IMG/VR virus record: IMGVR_UViG_3300020171_000061
Span: 1-43,520 of that record
Reading direction: 5' to 3' (one strand)
Origin: a virus
DNA: 43,520 nucleotides
Part shown: one piece after another, positions 26,387-32,534 of the stretch
Layout: every line of letters begins with the position of its first letter
How positions within the stretch are numbered: the first letter of the stretch is position 1
The notes under the pieces: generated by a model
Database searches by the model: none
What the model was told of the DNA's origin: nothing
The model's input: the letters and a program-made list of their open reading frames with translations, nothing else
Made by a program: the position numbers and the translations under genes

Positions 26387-26409
26387 TTGCTTAAAGGGGG
26401 GCTAAGCAA
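26387..26409 (+). promoter_or_regulatory. Inverted repeat presenting a ribosome-binding site in its loop
   Basis: TTGCTTA (26387-26393) and TAAGCAA (26403-26409) are perfect 7-bp arms. The 9-nt loop AAGGGGGGC holds the only Shine-Dalgarno-like sequence for the gene starting at 26409. The last base of the right arm is the A of the ATG. The structure could control translation of that gene. Confidence 0.5.
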
Positions 26410-26867
26410 TGGCGCAAAAAGGATTGGATCTCAGCTACAAGTCGGTCTATGAAGGCGAAGACATCGCCGCAGACCCGACGAGAACAGATATAGAACGCGA
26501 AACAGTGATGTACCTGGCTGACTCAGCCAGAGAATGGGTCTTCCATGTGTTCAACGTTCCTATGATGCGGCGGATGCTTGACTGTTCCGACATTCTCATC
26601 GACCCAGAAGGTATTGAGTTGATGGATGGTGTTGTTGTCAGCATCAAAGGGCGATTGCCGGTGTCCATGTTGTCGATCAAGAAGGCACGCAAAAGCCTGT
26701 CATTTGGCGATATGGTCTCAACCGCAATCACAGACAAGGGAATCGTGCCCAAAGAAGATGGCGAGAGGGCGCAGAGACTACAAAGATACCGCGAACAGCA
26801 TCAAGGCGAAACAAAGGCCGATGCTACCTGCCCCCAACAGGTACGCCGAGGTAAATCCAATGGCTAG
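26409..26867 (+). CDS. Unknown protein upstream of phosphoesterase
   Basis: 152 residues, not recognised. The first 115 residues look like a mixed alpha/beta domain (TVMYLADSAREWVFHVFNVPMMRRML; IDPEGIELMDGVVVSIKGRLP). The last 40 are hydrophilic and basic (ERAQRLQRYREQH...QVRRGKSNG). The start lies at the end of an inverted repeat that carries its ribosome-binding site. The stop overlaps the next ATG by 8 nt (ATGGCTAG), so it is coupled to the phosphoesterase and may work with it. Confidence 0.65.
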   Translation: MAQKGLDLSYKSVYEGEDIAADPTRTDIERETVMYLADSAREWVFHVFNVPMMRRMLDCSDILIDPEGIELMDGVVVSIKGRLPVSMLSIKKARKSLSFGDMVSTAITDKGIVPKEDGERAQRLQRYREQHQGETKADATCPQQVRRGKSNG

Positions 26868-28224
26868 ACACCCCAGTAAAGAAACGCTGGTCAAGTTTGC
26901 CGAGATGATCTACCAAGGGATGACGGTCAAGCAAGTGATGGCCGTTGCCTCACTCAAGGAAGACTCTGTTCGCCGCTATCTTTCCTGGGCGATGGAGAAG
27001 GGATATGCCCATCCTGGCACCCACATGAAGGAAGGCTTGTTCGTCAACGAGGACGGGACACGATCGGCGGTCGCTGTTGGGAATGTTGATGACATCAACA
27101 TTGAGGAATCTGCGCAAACGCTGATTGTCGAGGTTAAGTCTACCCACATCGAGACAGTGGACGAGGCGCTGGAGAGGGCAGACGTTGACTTGCAAGTGTG
27201 GGAAGTAGAGAAGTACAAGAAGAAAGCTGACCTCACCTATGGCGAAGGGAATGGCCGCAGCAAAGATCCTGGCACATTCAACGCCCCGTTGTGGCACTTC
27301 CAAGTGTGGTTGAAGCGGCGAGTCTATGACATCGATGCGTCGCTGGAACACATCGCAGAGGCATTCAAGAATGTTGCCCCGACATTCGTGCCGGCGGCCC
27401 ATCCGTGGGCCAACTCAGGTGTGTTGCTAGAGATCGAGTTTCCCGATCTGCACATGGGCAAGCACTCGTGGGGCAGACAAACGGGGGCCGACTACGACCA
27501 CAAGATTTGTATGCAGGGATTTGAGACAGCCACTGACGAACTGTTATCACTTGCCGCTACGATGAAGCCTGAGAGGATGCTTGTGCCAGTTGGCCACGAC
27601 ATCCTACATGTTGACAACATCAACGAGACAACGACACGGGGCACGGCGCAAGACGTTGATACTAGACCGCAGTTGCTATTCGACAAGACGGTGGAGATGC
27701 TGGTCTCCTTCCTAAGAAAGGCAAGGCAGATTGCCCCGATAACCGTCCAGATTGTCCCCGGCAATCACGATATGCTGACCTGTCATCACATTGGTGCGGC
27801 GCTGCAAGGCTATTTTTGGAATGACAAGCACATCGAGATTGATAACGAACCAACCTCGCGCAAGTATTATCGTTGGGGGACTGTGTTGTTGGGATTCGTG
27901 CACGGAGGCAAGGAAGACCCTCGCCTGGAGGACTTGCCCTTGTTGATGGCTGTTGAGAGGCCCGAAGATTGGGCCGAGACGACCCATCGAGAGTGGCATA
28001 CCGGCCACATTCATCGCCGCAGGGCTATGCAGTGGCTGACCACCGACTCCACTCAAGGCATTCATGTTCGGACACTGCCATCATTATGTGCTGCTGATGC
28101 TTGGCACGCCCAGCATGGCTATGTCGGCCAACCGAGGGTTGCTGAGATGTACGTGTTCTCATCCGAGCACGGATATGTAGGGCATTTCTCGACAAAGCCT
28201 GTCCGAGAGGCATCTTCAACATGA
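26860..28224 (+). CDS. Calcineurin-like metallophosphoesterase with N-terminal HTH-like segment
   Basis: 454 residues from ATG 26860. Metal-binding motifs appear in order: FPDLHMG (D196-x-H198), VPVGHDILHVDN (D247), PGNHDM (N302-H303-D304), FVHGG (H348) and TGHIH (H383, H385). The segment TTTRGTAQDVD after the second motif is typical of phage members of this family. The second motif has GHD instead of GD/GND. Residues 8-45 (TLVKFAEMIYQGMTVKQVMA...EDSVRRYL) look like a helix-turn-helix. The likely activity is DNA or nucleotide phosphoesterase, Mre11/SbcD-like in fold. Its place at the end of the late strand, not in the replication module, is unusual. Confidence 0.85.
   Translation: MARHPSKETLVKFAEMIYQGMTVKQVMAVASLKEDSVRRYLSWAMEKGYAHPGTHMKEGLFVNEDGTRSAVAVGNVDDINIEESAQTLIVEVKSTHIETVDEALERADVDLQVWEVEKYKKKADLTYGEGNGRSKDPGTFNAPLWHFQVWLKRRVYDIDASLEHIAEAFKNVAPTFVPAAHPWANSGVLLEIEFPDLHMGKHSWGRQTGADYDHKICMQGFETATDELLSLAATMKPERMLVPVGHDILHVDNINETTTRGTAQDVDTRPQLLFDKTVEMLVSFLRKARQIAPITVQIVPGNHDMLTCHHIGAALQGYFWNDKHIEIDNEPTSRKYYRWGTVLLGFVHGGKEDPRLEDLPLLMAVERPEDWAETTHREWHTGHIHRRRAMQWLTTDSTQGIHVRTLPSLCAADAWHAQHGYVGQPRVAEMYVFSSEHGYVGHFSTKPVREASST
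27083..27101. promoter_or_regulatory. Dispersed palindrome copy 4 (perfect core, 10-bp arms)
   Basis: ATGTTGATG-A-CATCAACAT inside the phosphoesterase gene. The symmetry extends one base on each side (27082-27102). The 17-bp core TGTTGATGNCATCAACA is identical to the copies at 24861 and 37090. Confidence 0.55.
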
Positions 28225-28286
28225 GCAAAACAAATCTGCGCCCTCTTTGGGCGAAGGAAAACCTGTGCCGTCGGAGGCCGCTATGA
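28221..28286 (+). CDS. Possible 21-residue coupled peptide
   Basis: ATG overlaps the phosphoesterase TGA (ATGA), and its own TGA overlaps the next ATG. The peptide begins MSKTNLRPLW and ends CRRRPL. It has no good ribosome-binding site and may be only a bridge for translational coupling to the membrane peptide that follows. Confidence 0.3.
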   Translation: MSKTNLRPLWAKENLCRRRPL

Positions 28287-28387
28287 CATGGATGGAAGCA
28301 CTGCTAGTAGGCGCGACATGCTTTGTGTTTGGATGGCTATGCTGTATGTGGTGGTTAATTATGGACAAGAACACACCGACGACCTAG
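28283..28387 (+). CDS. Tiny single-span membrane protein (34 residues)
   Basis: GGAGG (28273-28277) stands 5 nt before the ATG. The product starts MTWMEALLVGATCFVFGWL, runs on as a Cys/Trp-rich hydrophobic helix (CCMWWLIM) and ends in a short polar tail (DKNTPTT). One membrane span with an N-out/C-in or reverse topology is predicted. As the last gene before the terminator of the late operon it is a candidate holin-like or spanin-like accessory, but no endolysin was found nearby. Confidence 0.5.
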   Translation: MTWMEALLVGATCFVFGWLCCMWWLIMDKNTPTT

Positions 28388-28394
28388 AGTCTCA

Positions 28395-28408
28395 CGGCTG
28401 AAAAGCCG
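28395..28408 (+). other. Small GAAA-tetraloop hairpin
   Basis: CGGCT-GAAA-AGCCG forms a 5-bp stem with a GNRA loop, 8 nt after the last late gene. There is no T-run; it probably adds to the 3' end structure of the late transcript. Confidence 0.4.
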
Positions 28409-28423
28409 CTTGAACCCCCCAAA

Positions 28424-28466
28424 AGAGAGGCCCGGCGAAGGGATCTTCCCCTAGCTGGGCCTCTCT
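28424..28466. terminator. Bidirectional terminator between convergent operons
   Basis: AGAGAGGCCC (28424-28433) and GGGCCTCTCT (28457-28466) form a perfect 10-bp stem with a 23-nt loop that can fold further (AGGG with CCCT). On the + strand ATTTCTACTT follows; on the - strand TTTTGGGG follows, extending the CTCT to CTCTTTT. It lies 36 nt after the last + gene and 4 nt after the stop of the last - gene, so it can end both transcripts. Confidence 0.8.
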
Positions 28467-28470
28467 ATTT

Positions 28471-28581
28471 CTACTTATCTTTGCCGAACAAGGTTTTGTG
28501 GTCACGTTCGGCCTGTGCGATACCTCCGAGGATTGTGCCACTTCCTACGAGGATTAAGAACAGCCACCAATACCAAGCCAT
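28471..28581 (-). CDS. Small membrane protein (36 residues)
   Basis: AAGGAGG precedes two consecutive ATGs (28584 and 28581). The second has the better spacing (4 nt) and gives MAWYWWLFLILVGSGTILGG followed by IAQAERDHKTLFGKDK. One N-terminal transmembrane helix and a charged cytoplasmic tail are predicted. It is the last early-strand gene, and its stop lies 4 nt from the bidirectional terminator. The first residues (MAWY) match those of the next protein upstream, perhaps by chance. It is a plausible holin-type or membrane-modifying peptide. Confidence 0.6.
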   Translation of the reverse strand: MAWYWWLFLILVGSGTILGGIAQAERDHKTLFGKDK

Positions 28582-28610
28582 CATCCCTCCTTTTGGTAAT
28601 CTATGGCCGC

Positions 28611-29132
28611 CTAATACCGCAACCCCCACACCACGCCGTTGTCAACGATGACATGACATAGCCCGTAGCCGGGCACTCGATAGACGTGGACGTGCTGGTA
28701 CACGCCGGGGCCAACATACAGCCAGTAAGTGTTCACTGGCGTTCCATACATCCATGTGACTTCATGTGACGACATCCCAACTGTGATGTTGGGCTGATGG
28801 TCAACGTTCAGATTGACTGTGCCCCCTGTTGCGGACACCAAGAGAACTGCCAAGATTATCCCCAATACCAATAGAAAAGCGGTGCTGTTGTACATGTACA
28901 TGCGTCGTTGCCTCCATTTCGTCCCTGCTCCACTCCCCCCCCCAACCGTCTCAGTCGATTTAACGGCCCTCTCAGTCGATGGATTTTCGCCCAATTTGGC
29001 TTGTTCTCTGTTCTTCTTCCGGTCAGCCACCTCCCCTGGATGCCAATTACATGACCCACAAACCCTGTCTGCATACGGCTTTCCCAGGTCAGTTTCCTGT
29101 TTCGTGCTGCACCTCAGACAATACCACGCCAC
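28611..29132 (-). CDS. Zinc-ribbon membrane protein with BamE/SmpA-like C-terminus
   Basis: 173 residues; GTG start at 29132 with AAGGGGG 7 nt upstream. Residues 5-28 hold two CxxC pairs (C5/C8 and C25/C28), a zinc ribbon. A Gly-rich linker precedes one transmembrane helix at 83-102 (STAFLLVLGIILAVLLVS). After this the pattern ITVGMSSHEVTWMYGTPVN continues into VYRVPGYGLCHVIVDNGVVWGL. It resembles SmpA/OmlA (BamE-like) domains: 'i..GMs..eV...lG.P......'. The domain order suggests an inner-membrane protein with a cytoplasmic zinc ribbon and a periplasmic domain. Function is unknown. Confidence 0.7.
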   Translation of the reverse strand: MAWYCLRCSTKQETDLGKPYADRVCGSCNWHPGEVADRKKNREQAKLGENPSTERAVKSTETVGGGSGAGTKWRQRRMYMYNSTAFLLVLGIILAVLLVSATGGTVNLNVDHQPNITVGMSSHEVTWMYGTPVNTYWLYVGPGVYQHVHVYRVPGYGLCHVIVDNGVVWGLRY

Positions 29133-29143
29133 TCGTTACCCCC

Positions 29144-29338
29144 TTATCCTCCATCACTATCTACGCGAACAAACGCATTCTCAATCCCTCTCAACTTCGC
29201 CACTCTCCTGAATCGCTTACGGAAGTTGCCGTTGCATACATGCGGTTGGCCCGGACTGGTGAATCTGTCGCGTCCGCACAACATACAGCGGTAGCGTTCA
29301 TACGGCCCCGTCGGTCTCTTCGAAGGAAACTCACACAT
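29144..29338 (-). CDS. Small Cys-rich protein, zinc-finger-like
   Basis: 64 residues from ATG 29338, chosen because GGAGGAG lies just upstream; the frame is open further but runs through the next gene. It contains YRCMLCGRDRFTSPGQPHVC, a C-x2-C-x(about 11)-C arrangement with a His that can bind zinc, followed by a basic patch (RKRFRRVAKLRG). It overlaps the ASCH gene by 8 nt. A nucleic-acid-binding role is possible; no family name is claimed. Confidence 0.65.
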   Translation of the reverse strand: MCEFPSKRPTGPYERYRCMLCGRDRFTSPGQPHVCNGNFRKRFRRVAKLRGIENAFVRVDSDGG

Positions 29339-29711
29339 TCTCTCCTCCTTCACTTGTGAACTCCCACAGGATGAGTTGTCCATTGAACGGGAACCCGTGA
29401 GATTCACCGAACCACGCTTCCATGTCGTCGTAGGAAGCGAACCCGTCAGCCTGTGCCAGCATTTCACGTTGGTCAGCATCCAAAGGAATTCCGTGGTCTA
29501 AGACTACTACACAACCGTCAATCATGATATTACGAACTAGGAGACACTCGTTTTCGAGTAGCTTCCTGCACTCCTTCGTCCTCATCCCGGTGTAGTGGCA
29601 CAATCGATCCCCAACTTGAAACGGACGCTTGCGCCTCGCCCGGATCGTCTGCACGCACTCGCCGGACTCGACCTTCTCAGCCTTCCATTGTTGGTAGTTC
29701 AGTGCCGGCAT
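29331..29711 (-). CDS. ASCH-domain protein
   Basis: 126 residues. The segment CVQTIRARRKRPFQVGDRL, then CHYTGMRTKECRKL, is the signature of phage ASCH (PUA-like) domains: 'K.qTIR..r..p...Gd.l..yt..rt..cr.l'. ASCH domains are thought to bind RNA, and some act as nucleases on modified nucleosides. The second half has a helical region (QREMLAQADGFASYDDMEAWF) found in the same phage family. Its start overlaps the Lar-like gene by 35 nt. Confidence 0.75.
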   Translation of the reverse strand: MPALNYQQWKAEKVESGECVQTIRARRKRPFQVGDRLCHYTGMRTKECRKLLENECLLVRNIMIDGCVVVLDHGIPLDADQREMLAQADGFASYDDMEAWFGESHGFPFNGQLILWEFTSEGGENV

Positions 29712-30015
29712 GATCCACCTCTATCATATCAAGCAGCTCTCTCGCTGCAGTATGTAACGCCCCGGCAACAGAGGCATTTATTCCACAGAATGCGTAACTC
29801 TTCTCGGTCAACACTAAGGCACACTCCTCGATCGTCTCTCTGCGGATACGGGCTTCATTAGGGCGAGTGTTCCAAGCGGCAATTGCCTCTTCCTCGGTGT
29901 CCTGCAAAATAGCAGGGCAATCATCGTCTGAACATTCACACCACATGCGCCCGATCCATCCGCTACTCACCTTCGCCTTTCCCCCGCAGAATGGGCACGG
30001 TTTCAACTCAGGCAT
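29677..30015 (-). CDS. Lar-like restriction-alleviation family protein with C-terminal extension
   Basis: 112 residues behind GGAGGAG. Residues 1-52 match the Lar-like family: LKPCPFCGGKAKV, then WCECSDDDCPA, and EEAIAAWNTRP ('CPFCGG...C..C....t..eAi..WN.R'). Lar of the Rac prophage alleviates type I restriction, but most phage relatives are unstudied. The extra 60 residues (RRETIEECALVLTEK...AARELLDMIE) look like the helical 'E...E.A......A..IR.L' tail of other small phage proteins, so this may be a fusion. Confidence 0.7.
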   Translation of the reverse strand: MPELKPCPFCGGKAKVSSGWIGRMWCECSDDDCPAILQDTEEEAIAAWNTRPNEARIRRETIEECALVLTEKSYAFCGINASVAGALHTAARELLDMIEVDHAGTELPTMEG

Positions 30016-30574
30016 TCTCTCCTCCTTCCCTCGCCGTCTTTAGAATGTTGTCAAGCCAGCAGTCCTGGGAATGTTCGTCCTCCAACCATCCTCCACATGC
30101 TGGGCAAGTACAGGCAAAGCCTCCGCCCCTTTTCTGAGACGAAGCAGCCCATTCAATCTCTCGCAGCTTCTCTAAGAGATCAGGCCCATGTTTAAGGGGA
30201 GCAATCTCATCTATCGGTTTAGCTGATAGGACAGCATTCGCTTCCGCTATCTGCTGCTTCATGGCGGCATCCTCATCCACCAGCATCTTGCCGCTGTCTG
30301 GGGTGGCAGAGAGTGCTGCCCTGATCCTCTCATGCGCGGCCAATGGATCGTTTGTTAGATGCGCCGAACAGAACTCTAGCGCCGCTCTCAACCCCGCGTT
30401 CGCAGCTTCCAAGGCGGCTATTTTCTCCTTCGCAGCGTCTTCCCACGCGCATCTGTCGATCAAGGTTGCTAGTTCGGCCTCTGCTTCTGTTGCCATCTCG
30501 TCGCGGAATGGAGCGTCAATAATACTTCCTTGTCTCGTATTGCGTATGCAGTCTCTGATCTTCTCACTCTTCAT
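30008..30574 (-). CDS. Coiled-coil protein with C-terminal Cys motif
   Basis: 188 residues from ATG 30574, with AAGGAGG 7 nt upstream; an open extension upstream overlaps the ThyX-like gene and is rejected. The middle is strongly helical (ATEAEAELATLIDR; EKIAALEAANAGLRAALEF). The C-terminus has FACTCPACGGWLEDEHSQDCWLD, a C-x-C-x2-C...H-x3-C motif seen in many phage proteins of unknown role. It overlaps both neighbours by a few bases. Confidence 0.65.
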   Translation of the reverse strand: MKSEKIRDCIRNTRQGSIIDAPFRDEMATEAEAELATLIDRCAWEDAAKEKIAALEAANAGLRAALEFCSAHLTNDPLAAHERIRAALSATPDSGKMLVDEDAAMKQQIAEANAVLSAKPIDEIAPLKHGPDLLEKLREIEWAASSQKRGGGFACTCPACGGWLEDEHSQDCWLDNILKTAREGGENA

Positions 30575-31109
30575 TGTGAACCTCCTTGATTCCAGTGATA
30601 AACTCTGGATGTTCGATGCCTTCAAGAACTGCACCGAGGAACACCTGCCACTCTGGCAGCTTGTGCTTGATGCGCTGGCCATAGATATTCGATAGGCACT
30701 TGTAGTTCAGGCAGACAATTCTTCGTTGTAGAAATCCTTCTGGCAGCAATCCTTTCACAGCGCCTAGTTGTTTTGACCGTATCCGTAGGTTGATCGTGTT
30801 GATGATCCCAAGTGGAATCGGAACGCAGAAGTCGTCCTGAGTAACCGGACGCGCCAGCAGCGTGTGCATCGTTGACGCAGACTGGACACTGATTCCAACA
30901 CGGTACGTGCTGAGTTGTTGGTAAAAGTATCGCGGTGCTGTCACATCAAGCCAGACAACAATGCTTTCAAGAAACTTCGTATGGCTTCCGCCTTTCCCAA
31001 TCAACTTCCTGGCGACATCCTCCATGTTCTCAACCGGCTGGCTGTAGCTTAGAGACAGGCCAAGCATTGCTTCGTCATAGCCGGCCTCATTCAGGACTGA
31101 TACTTTCAT
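30564..31109 (-). CDS. ThyX-like phage protein
   Basis: 181 residues. The core GGSHTKFLESIVVWLDVTAP, then RYFYQQLSTYRVGISVQSASTMHTL, resembles flavin-dependent thymidylate synthase (ThyX) relatives of phages. There, 'fl..i.v.fdi..p...wiq..tYR......s.StMh' replaces the standard RHRxxSxNexSxRY motif. The key RHR is not present (TYR instead), so enzyme activity is doubtful. If active it would make dTMP. It is shorter than typical ThyX (about 220). AGGAG stands 7 nt before the ATG. Confidence 0.5.
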   Translation of the reverse strand: MKVSVLNEAGYDEAMLGLSLSYSQPVENMEDVARKLIGKGGSHTKFLESIVVWLDVTAPRYFYQQLSTYRVGISVQSASTMHTLLARPVTQDDFCVPIPLGIINTINLRIRSKQLGAVKGLLPEGFLQRRIVCLNYKCLSNIYGQRIKHKLPEWQVFLGAVLEGIEHPEFITGIKEVHNEE

Positions 31110-31581
31110 GCGACCACTCCTCGAACACCTTCCCCCCAGCGACCGTCACAATTCTCTTGAACTCTTCCGGCGAACACCCCGCCTGGATGCTTTCCCCCTC
31201 TCTGTCTGCCAGCAGCCATGCAATCTTGCCGTTGTTCATATCGCGCACACACCACGGTGAATTCACATGGAAGTCACACGGTTGGCTGAACGGACCTTCC
31301 CACGCCATGCGCATCAGTGCCCACTTCGGCGTGCCATCGGCGTTCCAATCACGCAGACAAGAAACACACTCACACAGTTTACCTGGTTCAGCTTTCAATC
31401 GCCCCGTATCGAACAAATTCTCCGGCTTGTTGTGCCAGCAGGGTTCGTCGGGGTCTCCGGCGTTGTGTTCATAGGGGGCTTTGCCCCACCCATCTCCCCA
31501 TTGCGTATCCAATCCCTGGGTAGTGAACCATGCCCAGGGACCGTCTACGTAACACAGCCTCCACTTACTCTCATATCTCAT
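31087..31581 (-). CDS. Conserved phage protein of unknown function (GDGW...APYEHNAG motif)
   Basis: 164 residues from ATG 31581, which overlaps the preceding stop as ATGA; an ATG 18 nt upstream is less likely. The segment WGDGWGKAPYEHNAGDPDEP is the hallmark of a common phage family ('qwGDdWdDaPYEHNAg.Py') of unknown role. A Cys-rich centre follows (GKLCECVSCLRDW), and EWSHESISPE lies at the end. The centre may bind a metal. Confidence 0.65.
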   Translation of the reverse strand: MRYESKWRLCYVDGPWAWFTTQGLDTQWGDGWGKAPYEHNAGDPDEPCWHNKPENLFDTGRLKAEPGKLCECVSCLRDWNADGTPKWALMRMAWEGPFSQPCDFHVNSPWCVRDMNNGKIAWLLADREGESIQAGCSPEEFKRIVTVAGGKVFEEWSHESISPE

Positions 31582-31853
31582 TGATACCCCCTCATACACC
31601 GCTTGGCAATCTGTGTTGCCCGACGTCCCTTAATCCCCCACTTGCCGGTAAGAACAGCGCGGATTTCCTCAAGCGTTCTCCCCGCCGCCGCCATCCGGTA
31701 ACAGACCCGCCACGGCAACATGCTTTCATCGCTGAACTCGTAGTCATCCCACGGGTTAGGAGGGACGCTGCGATCTCCTCGGCGCAGCGCCGCCCGTCGG
31801 CCACGAAAGCTACGGAGATACCGATACGGCAACTTGCGAATGGTCTTCCCCAT
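31578..31853 (-). CDS. Small basic phage protein
   Basis: 91 residues. The N-terminus is very basic (KLPYRYLRSFRGRRAALRRG), followed by PPNPWDDYEFSDESMLPWRV and a helical C-terminus with TLEEIRAVLTGKWGIKGRRATQIA, which could be a helix-turn-helix. Another frame over the same bases is open but less protein-like. GGGGAGG precedes the ATG. It is coupled to the next gene by ATGA. Confidence 0.55.
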   Translation of the reverse strand: MGKTIRKLPYRYLRSFRGRRAALRRGDRSVPPNPWDDYEFSDESMLPWRVCYRMAAAGRTLEEIRAVLTGKWGIKGRRATQIAKRCMRGYQ

Positions 31854-31880
31854 CGCCCCTCCCCGATCATTCCTTGCTTC

Positions 31881-32078
31881 CTAATGCTTGGGGTGGATCA
31901 AATTATCCGGCCAGTCCTTAGACACATCCGGCAGAGAGTTTGCTTCGCAGAATTCCTTTACCCTCTCCGCCACCGGGGCAGCATCATGGTGTGCGCCTAT
32001 GGTAATTTCTTCTTCTCTTCCTGTTAGCCATGCAGCAAATCCATACACGGCTTCACTTGAATTCAATTTCTTTCCCAT
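31881..32078 (-). CDS. Small acidic phage protein
   Basis: 65 residues from ATG 32078, with AAGGAGG 7 nt upstream. The pattern KKLNSSEAVYGFAAWLTGREEEITIGAH, later APVAERVKEFCEANSLPDVS, is that of small phage proteins with a 'A..GFaaWLT.R.e....g..hdaa....l...F...N.L....' arrangement. Function is unknown. It ends with a His-containing tail (LIHPKH). Confidence 0.65.
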   Translation of the reverse strand: MGKKLNSSEAVYGFAAWLTGREEEITIGAHHDAAPVAERVKEFCEANSLPDVSKDWPDNLIHPKH

Positions 32079-32079
32079 A

Positions 32080-32367
32080 TCAATCCTCCTTGTCCTCTCT
32101 TTTATTTGCAATCTCCCACAACAGCCGTAGCCACTCAGCCCTGTCGATGTCGGCACCCAGCGGATGTGCCCTGCCCCCTAGCTGGCGAGATCTGGCATCT
32201 TTCTTAAACTCTTTTTCCAGTTCGGACTCAATCAATTCCTGTATGCCCTCTGGTACAGACTCCCAGTTTTCGATAAGCCATCGCGTCGTTTTCTCAACCT
32301 GATAGGTCGAACGCCCAAGCGCATGTCTGAACGAGTTAAGAATCATCCAATCGGGTATCGTATTCAT
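32080..32367 (-). CDS. Small conserved phage protein (FRHALGRSTY motif)
   Basis: 95 residues from ATG 32367, which shares one base with the preceding stop (TGATG) and has GGAGG upstream. The motif NSFRHALGRSTYQVEKTTRWL occurs in a frequent phage family with 'il..fRYAlGR.ty.v'. A second half reads REDIDRAEWLRLL-like helices. Role unknown. The C-terminus is acidic (KREDKED). Confidence 0.65.
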   Translation of the reverse strand: MNTIPDWMILNSFRHALGRSTYQVEKTTRWLIENWESVPEGIQELIESELEKEFKKDARSRQLGGRAHPLGADIDRAEWLRLLWEIANKREDKED

Positions 32368-32534
32368 CACACCTCCGCATCGCAGTAGGGACACCAGTGC
32401 ATCGGCAAGAACCCACGGCTAGTCCACCAGCCCACCACAAGCGGCCCTGATTCATCGCCGCCAGATACCGGCGTCCACTCCAATGCCCGGGTTATCATTG
32501 CGTTCCAAAGAGACGTGCAGCAAATATACTTCAT
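32367..32534 (-). CDS. Small protein with C-terminal CPYC motif (55 residues)
   Basis: The short frame begins at ATG 32534 (ATGA overlap with the previous stop; GGAGG upstream) and ends in TGA at 32369-32367. The product starts MKYICCTSLWNAMITRALEW and ends GFLPMHWCPYCDAEV. Trp/Cys-rich with a final H-x-C-P-x-C, it could form a half zinc site. Overlaps on both sides make it part of the coupled chain. Similar 'phWCPyCG' endings are common in small phage proteins. Confidence 0.6.
   Translation of the reverse strand: MKYICCTSLWNAMITRALEWTPVSGGDESGPLVVGWWTSRGFLPMHWCPYCDAEV

Noticed and set aside
26626-26859. Upstream extension of the phosphoesterase gene
   Set aside because: It lies over the 152-residue gene and reads as Cys/Arg-rich noise; ATG 26860 gives a sensible start coupled to the previous stop.
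28813-29359. Plus-strand frames in the early region
   Set aside because: They lie opposite minus-strand genes with clear zinc motifs and ribosome-binding sites.
31592-31870. Alternative minus-strand frame (92 codons) over the small basic phage gene
   Set aside because: The chosen frame has a phage-like PNPWDDY segment and is coupled by ATGA to the next gene; the alternative looks like shadow coding.
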